Assembly (NCBI GenBank): GCA_001510575.1 | Contig: LNGK01000008.1 | Location: forward strand, 1,624,340-1,688,339 | Direction of reading: 5' to 3' | Length of the DNA stretch: 64,000 bases | Source: Knoxdaviesia capensis | Lineage: Eukaryota; Ascomycota; Sordariomycetes; Microascales; Gondwanamycetaceae | Shown: one piece after another, positions 1-9,080 of the stretch | Layout of the letters: each line of letters begins with the position of its first letter | How positions within the stretch are numbered: the first letter of the stretch is position 1 | The notes under the pieces: model-generated | Told to the model about the DNA's origin: nothing | Seen by the model: only the letters and a program-made list of their open reading frames with translations | The model's database searches: none | Position numbers and translations under genes: made by a program

Positions 1-775
1 GCGCTGTTCCTTGGCTAGACTGAGCCGCCTTGTCCCTCTTTGCGTGAACTAAATTCGAACCCCCCGTGTAGGGTTCAAACACATACCCCCCATGACACCA
101 AGACTTAAAGTCCTCACAGGTAAGTTGTTTTTGCAAAAGCCGCGCCCCCCCTTCTGATAAATACTGTCTGTCCACTCAGCTCTCGCCAGCTAGACTTCGG
201 ACAAGACGAATCGCGCCGGCCGTTTGCTATTCTCGCCTGCTTCGCTGTACTGTACTGTACAGATACGAGTGTCCCTGTTCCAGCTACGCTACTCATCAAG
301 TCGAGCTCACTCCCAATCCCTGTCGTCTTGTCTGAACCAGTTGGCTGGCTCACTGGCCGCCTTCTGATTGATACCCGTCAACCCATCTCATCTCCCCTAT
401 CTTCTTCCACCATTCGGCTGGACAAGCGTCCGGTCTAAACCACTCTTGTCTCGATCACTTATTTTTTCTTTTTATCACTTCTTCGTGATATTTTTCCCTG
501 TCCATTTTTTCCCTCCTTTCACCCCATTTCCCCTCTGATTCCATTCCCCAATCCGTCATCGCTCGTCACCTCTCTCCTCCTCTTGGTTGTGTGTCATACA
601 CACTGCTTCCTTGATCGTCTCTTCTTCTGGCTCGCCCTCGATTGGCTTTCTCAAGCGATTACTCCTCCGGCCAGAAGACTTCTCGATCCCGTTTTTTTTC
701 CTTTTTGTTCTTTTCTCTCTCCTATCCTCGCGGCGCGGCGATTTATATGGCCTTGTGGCCATTCTCATCTTCATA
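1..775 (+). promoter_or_regulatory. Upstream region of the ketopantoate-reductase-family gene
   Basis: No coding sequence is supported here. The stretch from about 400 to 770 is strongly pyrimidine-rich on the plus strand, as is usual just upstream of fungal transcription and translation starts. A copy of the dispersed GTACTGTAC motif lies at 247-262. No gene end can be recognised at the left edge. Confidence 0.55.
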
Positions 776-3382
776 ATGTCTGACCTTTCGGATTCCGGCG
801 ATCTAATGCATGTTTGTGTAGTTGGAGGGAATCCCGTCTCGGCATTCTTGTCCTGGAGATTGCAGGCCACCAACGCTTGCGATGTCACCCTCGTGTGGAA
901 GTCCGGCTTTGAACATGTCTCTCAGTATGGAATATCTTTCAAGTAAGTTACTCTCCCGTCTCTCTCTTTCTATCCCTTCTCAGCTTGATCTTGGAAATCG
1001 GCGTCATTTTTTTTTCCTTGAAATGTCGCTGGGGCGGGTTTTTCTATGTTCCACTCCCTTGACAATATCTTTCCACTGACGATCAAAATCCAGGTCCGCA
1101 ACTTTTGGTAACGAGCGGTTCAAGCCGAAGAGTGGTAAGAAACAGTTATATTGCCGTCCTCCGGTTTTCTCTTAATATATCTCACTCGAGTGGGAAACTA
1201 ACCTGCTTTTTTGTTCACGTCACTAGTTGTGCGAAACCCCGAGGAAGCCGCAGCGACAAAGACTGGCGCTTTCGACTATGTGATTCTTTGCGTCAAGGCC
1301 CTCCCCGATGTTTATGATCTCGCCTCTGTCATCGATCCTGTTGTAACTCCTCAACACACTTGCATTCTTGTCAACACCACTCATACCCTTGGCCTGGAGG
1401 CTGCCATCGAAGAACGCTTCCCCACGAATGTCGTTCTGTCACTTGTTTCCGGTGCGGAGTTGTCTCAACTCGGCCAAAGCGAATTCGAGCACCGTGGTTC
1501 AACAGATATCTGGGTAGGACCTGCGAGTTCCAATTCGAATATCCCCCCCTCGATCCAGGAGGATATGGCTCAGGCACTAGCCATGACTCTCACTACCGGC
1601 CAGGTCGACTGCAAAGTTTCTCAGAACATCAGACAGCACCAGTTTGAGAGAGTAATTGGGTAAGTTACATGGGGATGTCGGCGTGGCAGCTCTTCATATC
1701 TGTTGCTAACAATTCATGTTTTCCTTTTTCACAGCCCCGCCGCTTTCCACCCGGCGAGCGTCATTTTCGAAACTCCGAACCACTCCATGCTTCTCGAAAA
1801 AGTTGGTGTCAAGGACATGATTCACGGAGTCATCGACGAGATGACTCTCCTCGCCGAAGCGCTTGGGTGCAAGCTCCCATCGACGTTTAAGCAAAAGGTC
1901 ATCGACGATATGACCAGCACCACGACGGAGAGTATGATGTGGCAAGACTACGTTGCCAAGCGGCCCATGGAGGTTGAGACCTGCCTGGCCTCGCCCATAA
2001 AAATGGCTCATGACGCTGGTGTGGCTCTTCCGCGTATCGAGACTCTGTACGCCATCCTCTACAACGTAAACATCGTCAATCGCCAGCCTCCGAAGAACCT
2101 TGGGCCCGCCAACAATATGGGACCTTCCACCTCGCCCACCTCTATGGCTCGCTTGTCATCGCAGGTCCCTTCTCGTGGCATGATGATGAATGGCGGGGGG
2201 CCCATTGGTCCCGGCCCGAATGGCATGGGCCCTCGTCCTGGCATTGGCCGACCCAGAAATTCGTCGAGCGCCATCGGTCCGGGCCCCGGCCCTGGCCCTG
2301 GTCCTGGTCCTGGTCCCATGCGGCGGCCGCCCTTGAATGGCGGAGGCCCTCCGAATGGCTTCCGTCCCACTCCATCCCGAGCCCAGTCCCGGCGCGGATC
2401 CGTCGAAGGGGGAGAGCTTGATGAATTTTCCCACATGGTGGTATACGATGATATTCCCGATAACGGCAGTCAGGCCGGCTTCGACCAACTTGAGCTTCGC
2501 GAACGTGAGCTGCAAATACGGCAACGGGAGCTTGCTCTGCGAGAGCAGGAGATGCGCATGCGTAACCGGGGGCCCCCTCAGCGCCGCGGACCCCATCCCA
2601 TGCGCAACAGCTCCGCCATGTTCGATGAGGAGGATGACGAGGACGAGTATGTCGATCCCACGTCGCTTTCTGTGCAGCCCCTTGTTGATCCGGAAAACTT
2701 TGACATGATGAGCGTTACATCAAGAAAGAATCGCAAGGCCCCTGGCCCCTCCGCTGCCCAGATGAGACGCAATCCGGAATACGATGCCGGTCCGCCTTCC
2801 CGCTCCAGCCGGTTCCGCCCTAGCTTTCCCGGAAACCGCCGGGGATCTAGCCAAATCATGTCTTCAATCGCCAGTGTCGGCGACAACATCCTCGATGACT
2901 CCCTCCTCGGCTATTCTTCAAACCGCTACGGAAATGTGGACCGGGGAGCCATGCATGCGTCGTCTCGCGCCAATTCTCTTACAGCAACTCGTCTCGATGA
3001 AATGCAGAGCCAGGCTGGCGGGCCGATGGGACCTCCGAATGGATACGCACGGCGAACTAGCCAGTCGCCTGGTAACGCCTACGGACCCGGTCCGAGAGCC
3101 GTGGGTGGTTACGGCCCTGCCCCTATGAACGGCCGTCCATCGCCGCCGAACGGAATGCAGCAACCGGTTCCTCGATACCCTCCCGGCCAGGGAAACATGG
3201 TTGCCCCTCAGCAGGTTGAGCAACACGTCGGGGTGAGCGCCCTCAACCCTCCACTATCAAAAAATGTTCGCAGTCTGACTGGTAGTGCCTCGGCCAGCGC
3301 GGCCAGTGGTGATTCGGGACCGTCCGCGAATAGTAGTCAAAGCAGTCTCGGGCCCCATGCGGCAGCGTTCCAAATGCGTTAA
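776..3382 (+). CDS. Ketopantoate reductase (PanE/ApbA) family protein with long disordered tail, Mug72-like
   Basis: Four exons are inferred: 776-942, 1094-1134, 1227-1659 and 1735-3382. All introns are GT-AG and the frame closes to give 762 residues. The N-terminus (about residues 10-30, VCVVGGNPVSAFLSWRL) is a Rossmann-type strand-loop-helix. It is followed by the family-typical FDYVILCVKALPD segment and, from about residue 215 to 335, an ApbA-like C-terminal helical domain (AAFHPASVIFETPNHS onward). The remaining 420 residues are Pro/Gly/Ser-rich, with a GP dipeptide run near residues 395-408 and a charged predicted coiled coil near 464-492 (ELRERELQIRQREL). Family members reduce 2-oxo acids with NADPH, and S. 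pombe Mug72 is a relative. The nucleotide loop reads GGNPVS rather than a full GxGxxG, so catalysis is not assured. A true pantothenate role is uncertain. Start chosen for the intact Rossmann strand. Confidence 0.85.
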
Positions 3383-5240
3383 GCAATCAAGCAGGTTCAC
3401 CTTCCCTCGATCGATCGATTATTTCAACGGAATTTAGGTCGGCAACGCCTTTGACGCCTTAGATTCTACGCACTTCGGACGACGACGCCTCGACCTTGAC
3501 CCTTTCTACACATTCGCGCTCCATCTGATTATTTATTAAACAAAAACATCGAAATCAGGGCATCGAGCCAACTCCACTAACAATTCCCAACCGAACTCAC
3601 CACCTTCTCTCCTCCAAGTTGTATGGTTTATTTCCTCACCTAAACCATAAATTCTCCCAGAACGGATCATCCACCTGGACCATCGCGTCTTATCAAGGCA
3701 TCAAGATCCGAACTTCCACAGAGCCAACCACACTCAACTCGTCCCCTCTTTCTCCCGATTGTCCGGCCTCAAAAGCCAATCGCCCGCTCTGCCACCCGTT
3801 TTCCTTTTTCACGACACTCTCTCCTGTCCAAACCACACCCTGATTGTGACCTTGTAAGGCATCAATCTCTACTGTCTGATAGGATCCTCTCCTGCAGTTG
3901 TCTTGCAGCCTTGACCGTTGGCACTTTCAGGCTTGGCCCTCTTGGGCTCTTTTTTTTTTCGATGAACCGTTTTTACGACCCTACGTCTCCCTCTGCTATT
4001 TCGTCGAACTCCTTCCTCGGTGTCCTTTCCTATGAAGCCACCCAGGAGGGAATAATACTTTTTTCTTCTCATTGACTGCTTCCATACACGATGGTAGTTT
4101 TTTACCGCCTCATGGTTCCATTCTGTGTCTGTCTTGTTTTTTAAATCTTTCGCCTGTATAGCATGCTACATTGCATCTACTTTTCAATCCCCCTATTATC
4201 TATCTGTTCATGGCTTCATTCTGATTCATGGGTCTGTATCTGACTTTTTGCCCAGTCAAGCGTGTCTGGACCCTGGGTCTCTTAACGGGGATTCGTAATA
4301 CTTGTTTTTACCATCTTTCCTTTGTTATCGTTTTCGGGTCAGGTTTTTCATGGTTAATGGGTTGCGGTGAATCTTTCCCTTTCTCTTCTCATTTCCTTTT
4401 CTGCTATAAAAACACGGATGTTCGGGGTTGTGCGGGCTATATGGAACCTTTTGGGAAATTTTGAGACCTTTTTTTCTTCTTCTTCTTCGTACCATATTTT
4501 CTTTTTCCTCTTCTGTTGCCTTTCTTGCTGCTTGCGACATAGTTGTGAAGGTCTCGATGGGGTTGATGGGGTGAGAGTCCGCTTTTCTTTTTGCCTCGTG
4601 GGTTGGTTGGGAGATGGGGTGTTGACGGCATTCATATCTTTGGTCGGAAGCTTCAGAGCATATAACTTCCGTTCTTCTTTTCGTTGTTGTTTCATAAAGG
4701 CTTTTTTTCTCATGGGCTGTTTTTATTCTGCTTCTATCCCGGCATATTCTCCAAGTGTAATGTTTTATTCTATCCTCTCTGTTTATTACAATCTGAAATT
4801 GGGCGGGCGAGTGTGACAGCCGCGTGTAAGACCGCGCAGGCTGGGAGGAATGAATATTTCTGGAGTTGCCCTACAATATCTGTTGTAGCTGTAACATAGT
4901 CAGGAGTCTACGAGGAAATGTAGAACATAGGTGGGTGGGATAAGCCCGGTACCGTCCCCGTGGTTTAATAGTTCCTTGAAGAGACGCGTCGCATCGTGTG
5001 GGTTAGGGTTGGACAAAAAGTGTAACCGTGGGGCCAAAAAAAAGTGTGGACTGGCCATGGATGGCCAAAAGTTGGACCACATACCAGATCTTCCAGTATG
5101 ATTAGGGAAGCAACTTGGACAAAATGATGGCAAGAATGCCGTTATCATATTTTGGGATGCCGTAGTCTAGCTATGTAGTTCACGACCGATTCATCTTTTT
5201 TTTTATTGTTATATAAAAAAAAAAAAGGGAAAAAAACGGG
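3383..5240. other. Intergenic, 3' flank of the reductase-family gene
   Basis: I see no supported gene. The segment 3.9-4.8 kb is T-rich and low in complexity. Its open frames are repetitive Phe/Ser/Leu or Lys/Arg products of pyrimidine tracts, so I read it as 3' UTR plus spacer. One AACCCTAA-type octamer (reverse orientation) lies at 5003-5010. Confidence 0.6.
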
Positions 5241-5342
5241 NNNNNNNNNNNNNNNNNNNNNNNNNNNNNNNNNNNNNNNNNNNNNNNNNNNNNNNNNNNN
5301 NNNNNNNNNNNNNNNNNNNNNNNNNNNNNNNNNNNNNNNNNN
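5241..5342. other. Assembly gap (102 N)
   Basis: A run of 102 undetermined bases is flanked on the left by an A-rich tract and on the right by a G run. It lies about 266 bp before the Hsk3 start, so part of that promoter is unseen. Confidence 0.99.
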
Positions 5343-5608
5343 GGGGGGGATCGGTGGCATTTGAAGTTTTGGGCGTGAGTGCCTTTCTGAGGCGGGAATT
5401 TCTCACAGTGCAGAAACGCGCTCCCCACGCCGACCAACCGGAATCTCGCACCAACAACAAACAACTAAAACGACACAACGACACCTCATCAGCAACACTC
5501 AAGCTTCTCGGACAAAGCCTACGTTCACGGAAGAAGAAAAACCCCAACATACTGCGATATAAAAGCTCACAAAGAAAGAAACCCACGCCGCCCCTCACAA
5601 AACGACAA

Positions 5609-6128
5609 ATGGCGACGCGTAGTGGGAGCACCAACACGCAGTCGCAGAGTCTGGCGGGGTCGCGGGCGTCGATGGCGGTTTCGGGGAGTGCGGTCAAGGC
5701 ACGGCAGCTGGTGAGTTTGACTTTGCGACCTACTCTCCTTCAGGATTGTTTATTTTCTTTTCTTTCGTATAACCCCCCCCTATGCAGGGTGTGTTAGCTA
5801 ACGGCGTTTTGTGCGAAAAGGCCACCCTGCATTCCCAGCTGGCGCAGCTGTCGGCCAACCTGAACGACACGGAGAATCTGCTGCGCATGACGAGTGTGCA
5901 GGCGGAGGCGATGCGGGGGTTGGGAAGCTGGCATGGCGGGTTGTAAGTTTTCTCTCTCTCTCTCTCTCTGTCTCTCTCTGTCTCTCTGTGTCTCTCTGTT
6001 TGTGATTCTACGGCTTCCTGGATTCTAATAATGGCGGGGTGCTCGCATGTAGGTTCATGGCGAGTAGCAAGGTGCTCGGGGAAGAGTCTGTTCGGGGCCA
6101 GGGCCAACAGCCTGGAAGTTCCAAGTGA
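5609..6128 (+). CDS. hsk3: DASH complex subunit Hsk3-like
   Basis: Three exons are inferred: 5609-5710, 5821-5942 and 6053-6128. They give a 99-residue protein, in the size range of this small family. After a Ser/Thr-rich N-terminus, residues about 29-80 (KARQL, ATLHSQLAQLSANLNDTENL, MTSVQAEAMRGLGSWHGGLF, MASSKVLGEE) match the conserved Hsk3 helix and motif. Hsk3 is part of the DASH/Dam1 ring that couples kinetochores to spindle microtubules. The first acceptor was placed at the AAG ending at 5820 because a GCTAAC branch point precedes it. The CAG ending at 5787 would also keep frame and would insert eleven residues that interrupt the helix. Intron 2 contains a long CT microsatellite. The gene is convergent with the RNase P subunit gene. 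Confidence 0.85.
5951..6000 (+). repeat. (CT)n microsatellite inside hsk3 intron 2
   Basis: TCTC repeats with occasional G interruptions fill most of the 110-nt intron between its donor (5943) and the CTAATA branch-like site near 6026. Confidence 0.9.
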
Positions 6129-6446
6129 CGATATCTTGTGAGGCACGTTGTGGTCCGGGCTTGATTGGGGGTCTTCCGATTACCGCGTTTTGTGCTGGGA
6201 CGTTTGGTCTTTTTTCAACGGAGTTCGGGTACTCGGGATTTCTTTTCTTCATGAATTCATGGCAAGGCTTTTTATCATCATGCAGTCGTAGTATGTTCAT
6301 CATGGTTGTTCGGTGGCCGTCGAGTCTGGGTGCTCTGGCCGGGTATATATCTAACGCCCGTCTATGTGCATGCTTTCCGTACATGCTCTGACCCCCGTGA
6401 GTGTCCGGGGGAGAGGGAACATACCCCCCGCAAACCAACGCGTCCG
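6129..6446. other. Intergenic between convergent hsk3 and rpr2
   Basis: This short spacer carries the 3' ends of both convergent transcripts. No gene, RNA or strong hairpin is recognised. Confidence 0.6.
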
Positions 6447-7061
6447 TCACACAGCACCCACAGCCTCTCCGCCCTCCTCGCCCCCACGCCCCGGCGGCCC
6501 CCTCAACCGCTTCCGTTTCTGCCGCTCCGCGCCAACGGGATACCGCTTGCACCCGCCACACACGCGGCACCGCACCACCAGCACATCGGCCCACGGCTTG
6601 CGGCCGCCGCGGCTGGCGTTCTCGACGGCGCTGGCCGCCGTGTCGCCCTCGACCAGCAGCGTGTCGCAGAACTTGCACACCGTGCGCTTGAGCGCCGGGC
6701 TCAGCCGGATCTGTGCTTTGTGCGACACCGCCCGCAGGTCGCCCAGGATGCGGCGGGCTATTCTGTGGCCGTGTGCGCCGGCGCTTTCTCCTCCTGCGCC
6801 CCCTGCTGCCCCTGCTGCTGCTGCTGCTGCTGGTGGTCGGACGGGTTGGGGCGGCGCTGTGGTGTTTGCCCCGGATGGCTCCGTCGTCGTCGTCGTCGCC
6901 GCCGCTGCTGTTGATGGCGGTGCACTCTGGGCTGGGGCGGCGTTTGCTGCTGTATTGTGACCCCCGTTTGTCTGAGCTAGGTATGCGGCCGCTTGGTACA
7001 TGTAGGATATGCGCAGGTAGATCTGCCGGTTTGGCACGCCGGACGTCTTTTGTTTGGCCAT
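6447..7061 (-). CDS. rpr2: RNase P/MRP protein subunit, Rpr2/Rpp21 family
   Basis: A 204-residue protein on the minus strand. The N-terminal helix (NRQIYLRISYMYQAAAYLAQ) and the second helical part (residues 99-125) match the family. A zinc-ribbon follows, with C129-x2-C132 and C165-x2-C168 or C171, then the basic KRYP segment. Rpr2/Rpp21/Snm1 proteins bind the RNA of ribonuclease P (tRNA 5' processing) or MRP in the nucleus. Residues 36-95 are a low-complexity Ala/Thr/Pro insert that looks disordered. The start is uncertain: a long polypyrimidine tract ending in CCTCCAG lies only a few bases before the ATG at 7061. An intron acceptor, and therefore a 5'-UTR intron or an extra upstream exon, is likely. 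Confidence 0.8.
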   Translation of the reverse strand: MAKQKTSGVPNRQIYLRISYMYQAAAYLAQTNGGHNTAANAAPAQSAPPSTAAAATTTTTEPSGANTTAPPQPVRPPAAAAAAGAAGGAGGESAGAHGHRIARRILGDLRAVSHKAQIRLSPALKRTVCKFCDTLLVEGDTAASAVENASRGGRKPWADVLVVRCRVCGGCKRYPVGAERQKRKRLRGPPGRGGEEGGEAVGAV

Positions 7062-7926
7062 GGCTGCTGGAGGGAAAAAAAAAAAGGAAGAAACAAACGA
7101 CGGTTCAGTTGAGCCGTATCTTGGTTTTCAGGCTTGGATCTCGTGGATGGGTGAATGTGGGATGGGGAGGTCTGTCGTCAAGAGGGAGCTTCAAAGAAGT
7201 CGAGTTTTGCGGCTAGGCTAAGGTCACGTGCTAGTGCTATGATTTCCGAGTGGGCCAAAGGACAACCCTAACAGCACAGCCCTAGTCAGAAACAACCCTT
7301 AGGGTTTCAAACGAACAACGTGCTCTCCTTCAACTTAACCTCATCCACACTGATTTCATATACGGGCTCTCCGGAATTTCGTATCCTTTCCCTTCAATAT
7401 TACTGATCTCTACTGTATTCACTCTGCACGAACTCTCAGGCCGCAGGTGTTTCTGAGACTGCCTGCTTCCTGCCGGATAATTTGACACGTGAAGATATAT
7501 CAGACATCCGTACCCACAACGTCAACAACACCCACAACATCAACAACACCCACAACAAGAACAACAACCACAAGAACAACAACAACAACACTAACGAACA
7601 TTCACAACACCACGCGTCCTTCTGTTTATGTGTATATCATATATAAAGGCACTTACCGTACACGTTTCTCAGGGGAGCAGGACGACCACTCCCCGGAAAG
7701 CTCGTTTGGCCTGGTGGTATAACGATGCAGGACGGGTGCGCTGCGACAATAGTTAGCAGTCCCCGTTCGAACTCCCATTGGGCCGGACCATCTTTTTTGT
7801 CTTTTTTTCCTCTCAATCTAGGGGGGGGGGGGGGGTTTCTTTTTTTATCTCTTTTCTTTTGCCCTTCTTCTATTTTCAACAGTGAGTACTCAAGTCGACC
7901 CTTTCACCGGGGTCTTTCCCTGGATT
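7062..7926. other. Intergenic, left edge of accessory island
   Basis: No gene is supported. It contains an A/C-rich low-complexity run of CAACAACACC-type repeats (7508-7610), two AACCCTAA-type octamers (7264-7271 and 7299-7306), a tRNA-like relic (7708-7797) and a poly-G tract near 7821-7835. Confidence 0.5.
7708..7797 (+). pseudogene. tRNA-like relic with A box, B box and T-run
   Basis: A TGGCCTGGTGG A-box-like block and a GTTCGAAC B-box/T-loop are followed by a T-run suitable for Pol III termination (7792-7797). An acceptor stem can be drawn between 7708-7714 and 7778-7784 using four Watson-Crick and three G-U pairs. The T-stem does not pair (CCCCG against TCCCA) and no clear anticodon arm forms, so a functional tRNA is unlikely. 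It is probably a decayed tRNA gene. Confidence 0.3.
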
Positions 7927-8452
7927 TCATAATGGGCTGTTTTCATGTTCTTCTGGTCGTAGTCCCGGTTCAGGCGGAATCGGATACCACGCGCGCCAAA
8001 AAACGCCGTAAGTGCGCTTGAGGTCATCGGGAGTCAGCACGGCCTTCCACTACACTTGGCCCGAGCTCGCATGGTTGACGATGTGTCTGCGGAACTCCTG
8101 ATACACCATGTTGAGGCCCATGGGCGTGTAGCGCCCGTTCTGGTCGCCGACCCCGGAGTCCGCCTGTATCTGGCACTCGGCGCCGTTGGGGAACGGGCCC
8201 ACGCGGCGCGTGATGGCCGGCGTCTCGGAGATGGTCTTGTTGAAGAGCGAGGCGTACTTGATCCGCAAGAACTCGGCGTACTCGCGGCTGGCCGGGTTGC
8301 CCTTGAACTCCGGGCCGATGGCAAAGGTCGTGGTGGCGAAGAAGTTGTCAAAGTCCGCCCGGCTGGTGATCTCGGCTTCCTTGATCGGGACAAGCTCCCG
8401 CGGGAGGTTGGCGTTGATGTTGCTCCGCTCAGGTGCTGCCAGCCCGGGCAAG
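7927..8452 (-). pseudogene. Broken gene for a small secreted-type protein
   Basis: An open frame from 8452 to a TAG at 8050-8052 encodes about 133 residues. The region just upstream in this frame reads LAVSVAACLPGLAAP, which looks like the hydrophobic core and cleavage region of a signal peptide. However, an in-frame TGA precedes it and no ATG is available. A second frame supplies a VKFSS-like start, suggesting a frameshift inside the signal sequence. Beyond the TAG the same frame continues with protein-like composition (WKAVLTPDDLKRTYGVFWRA) to a TGA at 7927-7929. The TAG may therefore be a premature stop, compatible with CAG to TAG. I do not recognise the family. Confidence 0.5.
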
Positions 8453-9080
8453 CAGGCTGCTACCGAGACGGCGAGATGAGAATTTCACTGAGAGTGAGAA
8501 ACAAATGATATGAAAGACAAAATCACGATCGAGACGGTAGTAGGTGGGCTGTGGGCTCTCCAAGGTCCACTTCCAACGGCGTTTTTCAAGCTCAAAACGA
8601 CAAGGTTCATGGGCAAAGTCCGCCCTACGTGAATCCTGCAATTTGGCAGAGCTGAGGCCGGCTGTGGGGGCTGATGATATGTGCTGGATTGAATCTAGGT
8701 GAAGTGAGCGTTTCGTGGAGCTGAACCGATATATCGGACGCCAACAAGATCCTTCGGACTCCACGTGCTTTTGTGTTTCCGCGAATAGGTACCGGAACGC
8801 AGCCACTTCTTAAAAACATCTAACCCCGGCCAGGTCCGGGTGGTCGGTACGGAACCGGATTTCACGACTAGGAGTGGCCTAGTTGTCGCCCTTGTTTGAG
8901 TTCGAAGTTTAAGGACGATACAAGACGCAGAAGAAAAAGAAAGAAAGAAAAAGAAAGAAGCTGCCATACTCATGGATTGAAACAATACACACCTAACTCA
9001 CGGTACCTAACAATAGTTCAGAGTAAGAGATATAGACCTCTGCTGCCAAAACGACCCAGGGGGGGGTGGGGCTGGTTGTA
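8453..9080. other. Intergenic between the broken secreted gene and the NTPase-nuclease gene
   Basis: I see no supported gene. A short A/G-rich tract of GAAAGAAAG units lies at 8930-8960, close to the 3' end of the NTPase-nuclease gene. Confidence 0.5.

Noticed and set aside
2059..2436. Minus-strand GPGPGP-rich frame
   Set aside because: It is the reverse reading of the GP-repeat tail of the reductase-family gene.
5145..5697. Open frames running through the N gap
   Set aside because: They depend on undetermined bases. The real gene nearby is the spliced Hsk3 gene on the plus strand.
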